A DNA stretch of 64,000 bases from Monoplex corrugatus (GCA_030674185.1 JAPXFY010000031.1:39027532-39091531); one strand, 5' to 3'. Positions 10,066 to 21,376 are shown, counted from the stretch's first letter. A program made the numbers and translations. The notes: generated by a model from the sequence alone, not told the origin.

Positions 10066-13000
10066 ATAGGATTACTAAAGGGTTGTTTTTATTCACTGTT
10101 GATGTTGATTATCTATAGGATTATCAAAGCATTGGCTTCATTTCTGTGATTTTTGTTGATTTGTTTTCATTTCTTGTTGTTGTTGATTATCTATAGGATT
10201 AGCAAAGCTCTTGTCATTTCCTGTTGTTGTTGATTATCTATAGGATTAGCAAAGCTCTTGTCATTTCTTGTTGTTGTTGATTATCTATAGGATTAGCAAA
10301 GCTCTTGTCATTTCTTGTTGTGTTGATTATCTATAGGATTAGCAAAGCTCTTGTCATTTCTTTGTTGTTGTTGTTTATCTATAGGATTAGCAAAGCTCTT
10401 GTCATTTCTTGTTGTTGTTTGATTATCTATAGGATTAGCAAAGCTCTTGTCATTTCTTGTTGTTGTTGATTATCTATAGGATTAGCAAAGCTCTTGTCAT
10501 TTCTGTTGTTGTTGTTGATTATCTATAGGATTAGCAAAGCTCTTGTCATTTCTTGTTGTTGTTATTGTTGATTATCTATAGGATTAGCAAAGCTCTTGTC
10601 ATTTCTTGTTGTTGTTGTTGTTGATTATCTATAGGATTAGCAAAGCTCTTGTCATTTCTTGTTGTTGTTGATTATCTATAGGATTAGCAAAGCTCTTGTC
10701 ATTTCTTGTTGTTATTGTTGATTATCTATAGGATTAGCAAAGCTCTTGTCATTTCTTGTTGTTGTTGTTGTTGATTATCTATAGGATTAGCAAAGCTCTT
10801 GTCATTTCTTGTTGTTGTTGATTATCTATAGGATTAGCAAAGCTCTTGTCATTTCATGTTGTTGTTGTTGTTGATTATCTATAGGATTAGCAAAGCTCTT
10901 GTCATTTCTTGTTTGTAGTTCGATTATCTATAGGATTAGCAAAGCACTGTATTTCATTTCCTGTTGTTCATTATCTATAGGATTAGCAAAGCACTGTTAT
11001 CATTTCTGTTGTTCATTATCTATAGGATTAGCAAGCATGTTTTCATTTCCTGTTGTTCATTATCTATAGGATTAGCAAAGCACTGTTTCATTTCCTGTTG
11101 TAGTTATATCTATAGGATTAGCAAAGCACTGTTATCATTTCCTGTTGTTCATTATCTATAGGATTAGCAAAGCACTGTTATCATTTCCTGTTGTAGTTAT
11201 CTATAGGATTAGCAAAGCACTGTTATCATTTCTGTTGTAGTTCATTATCTATAGGATTAGCAAAGCACTGTTATCATTTCCTGTTGTAGTTATTATCTAT
11301 AGGATTAGCAAAGCACTGTTATCATTTCTGTTGTATTATCTATAGGATTAGCAAAGCACTGTTATCATTTCTGTTGTTCATTATCTATAGGATTAGCAAA
11401 GCACTGTTATCATTTCTTGTTGTAGTTCATTATCTATAGGATTAGCAAAGCACTGTTATCATTTCCTGTTGTAGTTATCTATAGGATTAGCAAAGCACTG
11501 TTATCATTTCTTGTTGTAGTATTATCTATAGGATTAGCAAAGCACTGTTATCATTTCCTGTTGTTCATTATCTATAGGATTAGCAAAGCACTGTTATCAT
11601 TTCCTGTTGTATTTATCTATAGGATTAGCAAAGCACTGTTATCATTTCCTGTTGTTCATTATCTATAGGATTAGCAAAGCACTGTTTCATTTCCTGTTGT
11701 AGTTTATCTATAGGATTAGCAAAGCACTGTTATCATTTCCTGTTGTAGTTCATTATCTATAGGATTAGCAAAGCACTGTTATCATTTCTTTGTTGTTCAT
11801 TATCTATAGGATTAGCAAAGCACTGTTATCATTTCCTGTTGTATTATCTATAGGATTAGCAAAGCACTGTTATCATTTCCTGTTGTTAGTTATTATCTAT
11901 AGGATTAGCAAAGCACTGTTATCATTTCCTTGTTTTTATTATCTATAGGATTAGCAAAGCACTGTTTATCATTTCCTGTTGTGTTATTATCTATAGGATT
12001 AGCAAAGCACTGTTATCATTCTTGTTGTTCATTATCTATAGGATTAGCAAAGCACTGTTATCATTTCCTGTTGTAGTTATCTATAGGATTAGCAAAGCTA
12101 CTGTCATTTCTTGTTGTAGTTTTATCTATAGGATTAGCAAAGCACTGTTATCATTTCCTGTTGTTCATTATCTATAGGATTAGCAAAGCACTGTTATCAT
12201 TTCCTGTTGTATTTATCTATAGGATTAGCAAAGCACTGTTATCATTTCCTGTTGTAGTTATTATCTATAGGATTAGCAAAGCACTGTTTCATTTCCTGTT
12301 TGTTATTATCTATAGGATTAGCAAAGCACTGTTATCATTTCCTGTTGTTCATTATCTATAGGATTAGCAAAGCACTGTTATCATTTCCTGTTGTTCATTA
12401 TCTATAGGATTAGCAAAGCACTGTTATCATTTCCTGTTGTAGTTATCTATAGGATTAGCAAAGCACTGTTATCATTTCCTGTTGTTCATTATCTATAGGA
12501 TTAGCAAAGCACTGTTATCATTTCCTGTTGTATTATCTATAGGATTAGCAAAGCATGTTATCATTTCCTGTTGTGTTCATTATCTATAGGATTAGCAAAG
12601 CACTGTTTATCATTTCCTGTTGTTCATTATCTATAGGATTAGCAAAGCACTGTTATCATTTCCTGTTGTTCATTATCTATAGGATTAGCAAAGCACTGTT
12701 ATCATTTCTTGTTGTTCATTATCTATAGGATTAGCAAAGCACTGTTATCATTTCCTGTTGTAGTTTATCTATAGGATTAGCAAAGCACTGTTTCATTTCC
12801 TGTTGTGTTATCTTAGGATTAGCAAGCCTGTTCATTTCTTGTATGTGATTATCTATAGGATTAGCAAAGCACTGTTATCATTTCCTGTTGTTCATTATCT
12901 ATAGGATTAGCAAAGCACTGTTATCATTTCCTGTTGTTTTTATCTATAGGATTAGCAAAGCACTGTTATCATTTCCTGTTGTAGTTATCTATAGGATTAG

Positions 13001-14937
13001 CAAAGCACTGTTATCATTTCCTGTTGTAGTTATCTATAGGATTAGCAAAGCACTGTTATCATTTCCTGTTGTAGTTATCTATAGGATTAGCAAAGCACTG
13101 TTATCATTTCTTGTTGTAGTTGATTATCTATAGGATTAGCAAAGCTCTTGTCATTTCTTGTTGTAGTTATCTATAGGATTAGCAAAGCACTGTTATCATT
13201 TCCTGTTGTAGTTATCTATAGGATTAGCAAAGCACTGTTATCATTTCCTGTTGTAGTTATCTATAGGATTAGCAAAGCTCTTGTCATTTCTTGTTGTAGT
13301 TGATTATCTGTAGGATTAGCAAAGCTCTTGTCATTTCTTGTTGTAGTTGATTATCTATAGGATTAGCAAAGCTCTTATCATTTCTTGTTGTTGATTATCT
13401 ATAGGATTAGCAAAGCACTGTTATCATTTCCTGTTGTAGTTATCTATAGGATTAGCAAAGCTCTTGTCATTTCTTGTTGTAGTTGATTATCTATAGGATT
13501 AGCAAAGCTCTTGTCATTTCTTGTTGTAGTTGATTATCTGTAGGATTAGCAAAGCACTGTTATCATTTCTTGTTGTAGTTCATTATCTATAGGATTAGCA
13601 AAGCACTGTTATCATTTCCTGTTGTAGTTGATTATCTATAGGATTAGCAAAGCACTGTTATCATTTCTTGTTGTAGTTGATTATCTATAGGATTAGCAAA
13701 GCACTGTTATCATTTCCTGTTGTTCATTATCTATAGGATTAGCAAAGCACTGTTATAATTTCTTGTTCATTATCTATAGGATTAGCAAAGCACTGTTGTC
13801 ATTTCCTGTTGTTCATTATCTATAGGATTAGCAAAGCACTGTTATCATTTCCTGTTGTAGTTATCTATAGGATTAGCAAAGCACTGTTATCATTTCCTGT
13901 TGTTCATTATCTATAGGATTAGCAAAGCACTGTTGTCATTTCCTGTTGTAGTTCATTATCTATAGGATTAGCAAAGCACTATTATCATTTCTTGTTCATT
14001 ATCTATAGGATTAGCAAAGCACTGCTATCATTTCCTGTTGTAGTTATCTATAGGATTAGCAAAACACTGTTGTCATTTCCTGTTGTAGTTCATTATCTAT
14101 AGGATTAGCAAAGCACTGTTATCATTTCCTGTTGTAGTTATCTATAGGATTAGCAAAGCACTGTTGTCATTTCCTGTTGTAGTTCATTATCTATAGGATT
14201 AGCAAAGCACTGTTATCATTTCCTGTTGTAGTTGATTATCTATAGGATTAGCAAAGCACTGTTGTCATTTCCTGTTGTAGTTGATTATCTATAGGATTAG
14301 CAAAGCACTGTTATCATTTCCTGTTGTAGTTGATTATCTATAGGATTAGCAAAGCACTGTTGTCATTTCCTGTTGTAGTTGATTATCTATAGGATTAGCA
14401 AAGCACTGTTATCATTTCCTGTTGTAGTTGATTATCTATAGGATTAGCAAAGCACTGTTGTCATTTCCTGTTGTAGTTATCTATAGGATTAGCAAAGCAC
14501 TGTTATCATTTCCTGTTGTAGTTGATTATCTATAGGATTAGCAAAGCACTGTTATCATTTCCTGTTGTAGTTGATTATCTGTAGGATTAGCAAAGCACTG
14601 TTGTCATTTCCTGTTGTAGTTATCTATAGGATTAGCAAAGCACTGTTATCATTTCCTGTTGTAGTTATCTATAGGATTAGCAAAGCACTGTTATCATTTC
14701 CTGTTGTAGTTGATTATCTATAGGATTAGCAAAGCACTGTTATCATTTCCTGTTGTAGTTGATTATCTGTAGGATTAGCAAAGCACTGTTGTCATTTCCT
14801 GTTGTAGTTGATTATCTATAGGATTAGCAAAGCACTGTTATCATTTCCTGTTGTAGTTGATTATCTATAGGATTAGCAAAGCACTGTTGTCATTTCCTGT
14901 TGTAGTTGATTATCTGTAGGATTAGCAAAGCACTGTT
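10066..14937 (+). repeat. 4.9-kb intronic minisatellite, about 38-47 bp units
   Basis: Every unit carries ttatctataggattagcaaa. Two main variants follow it: gctcttgtcatttcttgttg (mostly 10.2-10.9 kb and again around 13.1-13.5 kb) and gcactgttatcatttcctgt (mostly 10.9-13.1 kb and after 13.5 kb). Roughly 110 copies are present by length. Unit length changes through gain or loss of GTT/TAG steps between the variable part and ttatctatag. From about 13.8 kb to 14.9 kb units with gttatc and gttgtc alternate, a dimeric higher-order pattern. The array fills much of the last intron of the UIF-like gene. An R540 copy splits off a small remnant at 15496-15650. Confidence 0.97.
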
Positions 14938-15495
14938 CCACATGGGGATGCTGGGGCCTCTTCAGAATAAATAATATCCCTACCTTCTGGAAATTCTGTG
15001 CTAGAAATTTACTCTATTGTGTCGTGCTATTTTGTTTCTGCCTTGTTTCTTTGCTTTCTGTCATTTTTCCCCTATCATTTTTGCTTTGTTGGTCCCTTCA
15101 TCTGTTTGTGTTTGATAAAGTCGTACATACTTTCTCTTAGGATTGATGATTGGATACATGTATTGACTGGGTTTTTGGCTCTAGGGAAGTGAGATATGTG
15201 AAAGCAATTTTAGGTAATTTAGGCCTGTTTTTTATATATGTTTTAGTGTCCTTAGTTATGTTTCAATTTGTATTCAGGGTATGTTTTTAAATCCCCTGTG
15301 TGATAAATTGGATGGAACAGTCAACGCTAGAGACATCTCCTTAGATTATATGTGTGAATGCGTTGATATGTGTACTTAATTTTTTTTTCCTTTTTATTTT
15401 ACCTATTGAAGTATTGTGTATGTTTTGAAACTGTAAATAGCTGTGATATGGCTCTAAGCAGTCAGCTGGGCTTTGAACAAAAAGAACAACAGCAA
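14938..15495 (+). mobile_element. R540 retroposon inserted in the minisatellite
   Basis: Starts at CACATGGGGATGCTGGGG and ends at GCAGTCAGCTGGGCTTTG plus an AACAAAAAGAACAAC tail. The array string agcaaagcactgtt is present on both sides (14924-14937 and 15496-15509), consistent with a target duplication, although the array would repeat this string anyway. Full length, about 550 bp. Confidence 0.8.
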
Positions 15496-15650
15496 AGCAA
15501 AGCACTGTTTTTATTTCCTGTTGTTGTTGATTATCTGTAAGATTAAAAGCACTGTTCTAATTCCCTGTTGCTGATTATCTACAGGATTAGCAAAGTGCTT
15601 TTCTAATTCCTTGTTGATTATTTATAGGATTAGCAAAGCATTGCGTACAT
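15496..15650 (+). repeat. Diverged remnant of the intronic minisatellite
   Basis: Three to four degenerate units (gattatctacaggattagca and relatives) lie on the far side of the R540 insertion. They are more diverged than the main array, as expected for array edges. Confidence 0.85.
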
Positions 15651-15659
15651 TCCCTGCCA

Positions 15660-15850
15660 GTGGGCATGATAGCCAAGTGGTGAAGACATGTAATTTCCAA
15701 TTGCACAGTCTGGGTGGACTGGGCTGGTGAGTTCAAGCCAGGATACAGACTGGTCACCTGTTCATTTGGCCACCAATGCTGGCTCATGCTTAACCTTAGG
15801 TTTTAGGGGCATGTGTCTTGCCACCATGTATCCCCGCCTCTCCCACTTCC
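15660..15850 (+). mobile_element. tRNA-headed SINE (partial)
   Basis: An A-box-like tgatagccaagtggt (about 15666) and a B-box-like gagttcaagcc (about 15730), about 55 bases apart, resemble an internal RNA polymerase III promoter. The sequence then continues as a diverged SINE body. The end is not clear. Confidence 0.45.
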
Positions 15851-16435
15851 TCCTGCTGATTACCCTGAAATAAAAATCAGAATATTGTATCGCATTTTTC
15901 ATGCATTTTTCAATAACATTACCATAACACTGCAAAATGTACTGCTGTGAGAGCAGGACTACATACTGACCACGCATTGTACTGCTGGAGCAGTTCCACC
16001 AAAGATGTCTACGCAAAATTATAATATGTGACACATGAGCGTCCAACTGTCCACTTCTGAAGAAATGTGGCTTGTCAGTTGTAGTGTCTGCCCATCAAAT
16101 GTTAGCTTTGTTGGACAGGACACATTGTCTGTATTGAAGACATCCCAGAGATGCTCGTCTATGAGGAATTAGAGCAAGGACACCACAAGCTGTGAAGACT
16201 GCTAAAGCAATACCAAACTCTCTGAATGCCGCCTCGTCAGCTGTGGTATCCACATCACCAACCGCAAACACATAGCCTGAACAAAGTGCGCTGAAGACAG
16301 CAATGTGCTGGGACACAGTCACATTTTAACAGCACCGAACAGCTGCTGTTCAACAGACCAGGGACTAACAGAAGTAAGGTTCTTTTCCATGCAATAGTTA
16401 CTGAAATGTGTGTCCAGGATTGGCCTCAATCTCAC

Positions 16436-16606
16436 TTACCTTTGACTCCGCACCTATGCATCAACTGCAAAAACTTAACCTTGATTCCTCACCTGTCCAG
16501 CTTCTGCAGGAAGCTGGTGGATAGGGTGAGGAAATCGAGGTTAAGTTTGCTTGCTAGCATGTTGGAATTGCTGGATGCTGGGACAGGTGCGGAGTCAAAG
16601 GGTTAA
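16436..16606. mobile_element. Pal-TTAA MITE copy b
   Basis: Begins TTAC (16436-16439, degraded TTAA) CTTTGACTCC and ends GGAGTCAAAGGGTTAA (16603-16606). Internal TTAA steps lie either side of a central palindrome built on agcttctgcaggaagct. The left outer arm is the short type (aactgcaaaaacttaa) and the right is the longer ttgctagcatg type. Confidence 0.85.
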
Positions 16607-16871
16607 GACTCACACCAGGCACTGAAGACTAGTATGCCTACTTATCCATCAGATTGAGCCCACCATCACCATAACCTTGTTAATTTCATTGCTGCAATGC
16701 ATTGCCATTGTTTGTCCCATTTCAGTCCCGTGATCAGGGTATCCGCAAAAATTGCTTATATTGGTGAATTGAAGATAAAGTAACGTTTGGGCCAAAAGGA
16801 TATATTCACTCAGATTTCACAACAACAAAAAATTGTCAGTTTTGGAGAGTTTAAGCTAAATGTCGTCAGGA

Positions 16872-17018
16872 TTAACCCTTTGACTCCCGCACCTTGTCCA
16901 CCAGCAGTCCTGTACTGTCCACCAGGCTAGCGAAGCGAAAATTTAATCTTTTGACTCCCTCACCCTAACCACCAGCTTTGTGCAGTTACTGGATTTGGTG
17001 TGGGAGTCAAAGGGTTAA
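16872..17018. mobile_element. Pal-TTAA MITE copy c
   Basis: TTAA at 16872-16875 and 17015-17018 with CCCTTTGACTCCC and GGGAGTCAAAGGG termini. The central palindrome is eroded: one arm of the inner hairpin is incomplete. Confidence 0.85.
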
Positions 17019-17126
17019 TATAGAAGATATTCACCCAGATTTCACAAGAACTGCCAGTATTGGGCTGTTAAAAATGTTCACCCAGATATTGCATCATTTG
17101 TCTCATGGTTGGCTTTCGGCCTTCGC

Positions 17127-17284
17127 TGTTTCAGTTTCAGTTTCTTAAGACGACGTCTCCACGCTTGGGACGAATTCCATATGCGCTAACGTCACAGGTG
17201 CCATTAGTATGGTGATCATGGCACAAGCCTTTAGCCTGCACATAAACCCATGAGCTGGCCAGGTCCTGAGGTCCTACCTCGACT
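17127..17284 (+). repeat. Left arm of inverted SINE-like pair around the last exon
   Basis: About 155 bp from gtttcagtttcttaagacg to tgaggtcctacctcg, matched in inverted orientation by 17893-18050 at an estimated 85-90% identity. A related - strand copy occurs within 41529-41850. Confidence 0.85.
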
Positions 17285-17576
17285 ATGTTGTATCTAGTCT
17301 ATATTTTATACTGGTATTTTATCAGCCTACCACTGGAATATTCTTGGTTACATGCAAATGACATGTGTATCGTACCTTCAAAAAAGGAGCATATATTATT
17401 ATTTAAAGTGAATAAATAGATAATTAAAGGTCTGAATCGCAACACAACTAACTGTCCTGTGTAAACTCATCAGACATGACAGAAACACCCACCCCACCAC
17501 CCCTAAAGTCAATGCCCAAATGCTCAGCTGTCTGTCAACCAGGTGAAGACAATATTTTCTTAATCATAGATAGGTA

Positions 17577-17646
17577 TGTAAGTGAGTAAGTAAGTACGTA
17601 AGTAAGTCAATAAATAAGCAAGTAAGTAAGCAAGTAAGTCAGTCAG
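17577..17646. repeat. (AAGT)n-type microsatellite
   Basis: Degenerate tetranucleotide run (taagtaagtacgtaagtaag) about 75 bases upstream of the final exon. Confidence 0.9.
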
Positions 17647-17717
17647 TACTCACATGAGGAAATTGACCTATGACAGCTGGGGATGTTTTTCATAATTTTC
17701 TGTTTCTACTGTTTCAG

Positions 17718-17792
17718 ACTTCCTTCTCGCTGAACGACAGATTTTCTGGGACGTCGGCCGAGAGTTTGATGGGACGCAAAGTGTTTCTGTGA
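17718..17792 (+). CDS. FYTTD1: UIF/FYTTD1-like gene, terminal exon (LNDRF motif)
   Basis: A pyrimidine-rich acceptor (tttctactgtttcag, ending 17717) is followed by 24 codons and a TGA stop at 17790-17792. The peptide is TSFSLNDRFSGTSAESLMGR plus KVFL. The LNDRF motif matches the C-terminal LNERF-type motif that I recall in UIF and related UAP56-binding export adaptors. It enters in phase 0, matching exon D. Inverted SINE-like arms lie on both sides (17127-17284 in the intron and 17893-18050 in the 3' UTR), so the unspliced transcript could fold around this exon. The identification is moderately sure: the motif is short but correctly placed at the C-terminus. Confidence 0.6.
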   Translation, partial: TSFSLNDRFSGTSAESLMGRKVFL

Positions 17793-17892
17793 AGAAGGAA
17801 TCTCCGTCTTGTCTTGTTTTTACCTGGCGCCCATACTGTGCCTTAATCTCTGGTATTGTACTCTTAGTGTTTGAATCTGGAATTTTGTGCTG

Positions 17893-18050
17893 TCTAGGTA
17901 GGGCCTCAGGACCTGGCCAGCTCATGGGTTTACGTGCAGGCTTAAGGCTTGTGCCATGATCACCGTACAATGGCACCTGTAACGTTAGTGCATATGGAAT
18001 TCGTTCTGAGCGCGGAGACGTCGTCTTGAGAAACGGTAACTGAAACTGTG
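17893..18050 (-). repeat. Right arm of inverted SINE-like pair, in the 3' UTR
   Basis: Reverse complement of 17127-17284, starting about 100 bases after the stop codon of the UIF-like gene. Confidence 0.85.
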
Positions 18051-18299
18051 CTGTCTGGTATGAAGTGAAAACAGTCCGCATCAGATTTATGAAATGCGAA
18101 TAGTCCATGTGAAATTTATGAAATGAAACAGTCCATGTCATTTTTATGAAGTGCAAATAGTCATGTCAAAAAGCTTACTTATTGCCTTTCATGGTAACAG
18201 AACATTACTAGATATTAAACATGCATCAACAGATTTTAACGAAAGACAAGGTAGAAGTTTTAAGAACCGCTAGTTACAAAGAACATAGGCGAGCAATGT

Positions 18300-18305
18300 A
18301 ATAAA
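18300..18305 (+). terminator. Candidate polyadenylation signal
   Basis: AATAAA about 510 bases downstream of the UIF-like stop codon. It is the first canonical hexamer seen after that stop on the + strand. No direct proof that it is used. Confidence 0.35.
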
Positions 18306-18769
18306 CACATGATTACAAGTGTCCATATTGAGATTTTTTCCTCATACGAATACAGAAAGTGCAGTGCTGTAAATTTCATTGATAGATTAAACATTACTCC
18401 CAAGTCTTTGATCATGATTTTATGGCCTTAGGATTCACACACAGTTTTAAGCATACACCATGACCAAGGTTGGTGTGACATGGAAAAGTACCAGGCACAT
18501 ATGGGCAGTCCTGACCTGAATGATATACCAGTGGCCGGTTTGTTGATATGAGTTGTGGCTGTGTTGACTGTAAAAGAGTTAGGCATTTTTTGTTGTTGGT
18601 TGTTTTGTTCTTTTAAAAAGTTACGGAGAAAGAAGAGAGAGATGTGTAAATGGAGAGAATGTTTTGAGTTTTCCCTTTCTTTGTTGTGTGTGTGTGTGTT
18701 ACTGAAATTAGTTCTACTTACTGTTGCAAAATGTTAACAGAATGGCCTGCTGACTGGGAAGTGGTGTCT
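18306..18769. other. Unassigned stretch
   Basis: AT-rich, with a short TG tract near 18685 and no coding or repeat identity recognised. Confidence 0.4.
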
Positions 18770-19460
18770 TTGGACTGACATCAGAATTTTTTTGCCCTGA
18801 CCAGCTCTTACCAAGAGTTGAGCGTTATGTGGGCTTTTTGGGGAGACTGGAACCACACAGTTGAGTCTGATTCACTTTACAGATGTGTAGTTATGGAGGA
18901 TGTTGCTTATCACCTGACCAACACCGCAGGTGTTCATCTCTCTCAGGTGTGGTTGCCGCCAGGATACAGAGGGGTGCAAAAGTAGGTATACAGTAAGTAT
19001 CACATCATTATTATAATGCTTAATTCCACTCTCGATTAGAGGAGTGTGTGAATACCGTCGGCAAGCAGTTTGAGTATCTGAGGGATTAAGGCTGTGCTTG
19101 TTATTACATGTATATGCAGTATTCATTTGTTTGTATGATAAATGCAATGAGTATTGTATATGTTTTCTTTTTTCATAACTGTATACCTACTTTTGCACCC
19201 CCCTGTATATTTAAAAATGTGCGTAGAATTGGTATTGCTTAACCACCTGACCAACACCACAGGTGTTTATCTCTCTCAAGTGTGGTTGACGGCAGGATAT
19301 ATGATAAAAGCATGTGTAGAATACTGTCCTGTCATGTGTTGGCAGTTTGAAACGGAACTGCATAGCATCAGCACCGTCATCTCCATTTCATTATCACAGC
19401 ATTGTCTAAAATTGTCCCAGTTCCTTTGGCCCTTTATGCCCTGCTGTCCTGGAGACCTTG
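18770..19460 (+). mobile_element. Two tandem partial SINE bodies with a MITE between them
   Basis: 18783-18966 and about 19230-19455 each match the body of the full SINE at 21627-22139 (for example caccgcaggtgttcatctctctc against caccacaggtgtttatctc, then a ggttg-c-gcaggata step). The tRNA-like head is absent in both. A 239-bp MITE lies between them. Confidence 0.7.
18967..19205. mobile_element. Tc1/mariner-type MITE, 239 bp, TA target
   Basis: The termini CAGAGGGGTGCAAAAGTAGG and its near-perfect inverse CCTACTTTTGCACCCCCCTG form inverted repeats of about 27 bp. TA dinucleotides flank both ends (18965-18966, 19206-19207). No coding capacity. TA duplication and CAG termini fit a Tc1/mariner-mobilised element. 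Confidence 0.85.
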
Positions 19461-19639
19461 GTTTTGGAGGGTGTTAGTTGAAGTGAGCAACGTGGGGGTA
19501 GTGGCACACAAATGGTATAGAAGATAAGGAAAGGGTGGGGGGGGGGGGGAGAATTAACAGTTGGTGAAAATGTTGTGTTCTTTAAGTTCTGCCCGTTGAC
19601 ATAGACATTAGCTTTCAGCCTTTGGGGTGAGAGATTTTG

Positions 19640-19663
19640 TGGGGTTTGTGTGTGGTGTGTTGT

Positions 19664-19712
<49 letters not shown>

Positions 19713-19756
19713 TGTGGTGTGTTGTTGTGTGTGTGTGTGTGTGGTTTGTGTGTGTG

Positions 19757-19792
<36 letters not shown>

Positions 19793-19885
19793 TGTTGTGT
19801 GTGTGTGGTGTTGTGTGTGTGTGTGGTGCGCGTGCGTGTGTGTGTGCGTGTATGTGTGTGTGTGTGTCTGTGTCTCTGTGTGTGT

Positions 19886-19940
<55 letters not shown>

Positions 19941-20287
19941 TGTGTGTGTGTGTGTGTGTGTGTGCTTTTTTTGTGTGTGGTGTCTTTTTGTTTCCTTTTG
20001 TTGTAGTTTTTGGTTATTTTCATCTCCTGTGTTAAGAAGGACAGAAAGGGGTGGGTGAGATTGTTTCATATTGACGAGGGAGCTGTGTGTGTGTGTGTGG
20101 TGTGTGTGTGTGTGGTGTGTGTGTGTTGTGTGTGTGTGTGTGCTTTTGTGTGTGTGTTTTGTGTGTGTGTGTTCTTTTTGTTTCCTTTTGTTTGTAGTTT
20201 TTGGTTATTTTTTTCAATCTCCCATGTGTTAAAGAAAAGGAACAAGAAAGGGGTGGGGTGAGATTGTTTCATATTGACCAGAGGGAG

Positions 20288-20324
<37 letters not shown>

Positions 20325-20332
20325 GTTGTGTG

Positions 20333-20375
<43 letters not shown>
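19640..20375. repeat. (TG)n complex with duplicated 115-bp spacer
   Basis: Long TG tracts (19650-19965, 20087-20185, 20290-20375) are separated by two near-copies of a spacer. It begins ctttttgtttccttttgtt, continues tagtttttggttatttt, and ends agattgtttcatattgac before ...gagggagctg. The TG tracts and spacer seem to have duplicated together. Confidence 0.95.
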
Positions 20376-20377
<2 letters not shown>

Positions 20378-20399
20378 GAGAGAAGAGGCGAAATGTATT

Positions 20400-20720
20400 G
20401 GCAAAGTTTTCTGTTTTGGGGGTGGATCTTTAACTAATTTGGGTTAAAGATATGGACTCAAGAGTTTTGAATTCATGAGTTAGGAAGGCATGATGCCAAG
20501 GTCATGGTCTCATGGATAAAAAGTTGCCTGAAATCAGCATTTGTCCAGGAAGGTTTGTGAATAATTTAAAAATGTCTGATTATTTGTAATGTGCAGTGAG
20601 TTTATATGAGTATGGAGGTAATGCTTACGAAAATGATTTGATAATAATATTAAGTTTTTCTCAGGACCCTCTGATACTACTTGAATTCCATTTTCCTTGT
20701 GACAATCTACCATGTCCATT
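20400..20720. repeat. Dispersed repeat, copy 1 (matches 32310-32690)
   Basis: Shared strings include ggatctttaac/ggatctttacc, gttgggtcaaag-like sequence, ttcatgagttaggaa and ccaaggtca(t/a)ggtc.catgga. The family seems to continue past later insertions: its tcacagtgacc...aaatctggattt part is at 21600-21626 and 22140-22200. Its class is unknown. Confidence 0.65.
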
Positions 20721-20797
20721 GTCCTTCATTTGGACAGGGCTGTTTCTGCGGAATCATCTGCCCTTTGATCTAAGAAATTTGCCTGACCTATCCTCTT

Positions 20798-20984
20798 TTA
20801 ACCCTTTCACTCCCGCACCCTATCCACCAGCATCCTGCATTGCCAACCGTGCTAGCAAAACCTTAACCCTTTGATGCCCTCATCTTATCCACCAACTTCC
20901 TACAGGAAGCTGGTGGATAGGGTGAGGGGTCAAGACTTAAGTTTTTGCAGTTTGGTGGAAAGGGTGCAGGAGTCAAAGGGTTAA
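20798..20984. mobile_element. Pal-TTAA MITE copy d
   Basis: TTAA at 20798-20801 and 20981-20984. Left outer long arm (catcctgcattgccaaccgt, tgctagcaaaacc), internal TTAACCC, central hairpin at ttcctacaggaagc, then a right outer arm of the short (gttttgcagtttgg) type. The arms are of different types, so the copy is a mosaic. Confidence 0.9.
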
Positions 20985-21068
20985 AACCCAGTCTGAAGCC
21001 CGTCTTCTCCGTGAAGCCTTCTGTTTGAATTAACTTTGTTCATACTGACCCTGTCCCGTCCTGTCCTG

Positions 21069-21376
21069 TTAACTCTTTGACTCCCGCATCCAGTCCACCA
21101 ACTGCAAAAACTAAACCCTTTGACTTCCTGCACGCTGTCCACCAACTGCAAAAACTGAACCCTTTGACTTCCTGCATGCTGTCCACCAACTGCAAAAACT
21201 TAACCCTTTGACTCCTGCACCTGTCCACCAACTGCAAAAACTTAACCCTTTGACTCCCTCACCCTATCCACCAGCTTCTTGATAGGGTGAGGGAGTCAGA
21301 GGGTTACGGTTTTGCTTTGCTAGCATGGTTGACAATGGAGGATGCTGGTGGACAGGGTGCGGGAGTCAGAGGGTTA
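21069..21376. mobile_element. Pal-TTAA MITE copy e with repeated outer arms
   Basis: TTAA at 21069-21072 and TTAC at 21373-21376. The left side holds four successive short outer arms, each ending ccaccaactgcaaaaact and each restarting with (T/A/G)AACCCTTTGAC. An inner palindrome with one arm partly deleted and one long right arm follow. The arm repetition at TTAA-like joints is the clearest sign of modular growth. Confidence 0.9.

Noticed and set aside
10066..15650. CRISPR-like regular array
   Set aside because: Units are directly tandem with variable short steps and no unique spacers. It is an intronic minisatellite in a eukaryotic genome.
16095..16322. - strand frame with a hydrophobic segment (FGIALAVFTACGVLALIP)
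   Set aside because: Only 75 codons, starts at a non-ATG codon after an in-frame stop, and has no convincing acceptor or donor. It lies within the intron of a + strand gene among SINE-like sequence. It could be an exon of an antisense gene, but support is too weak to list.
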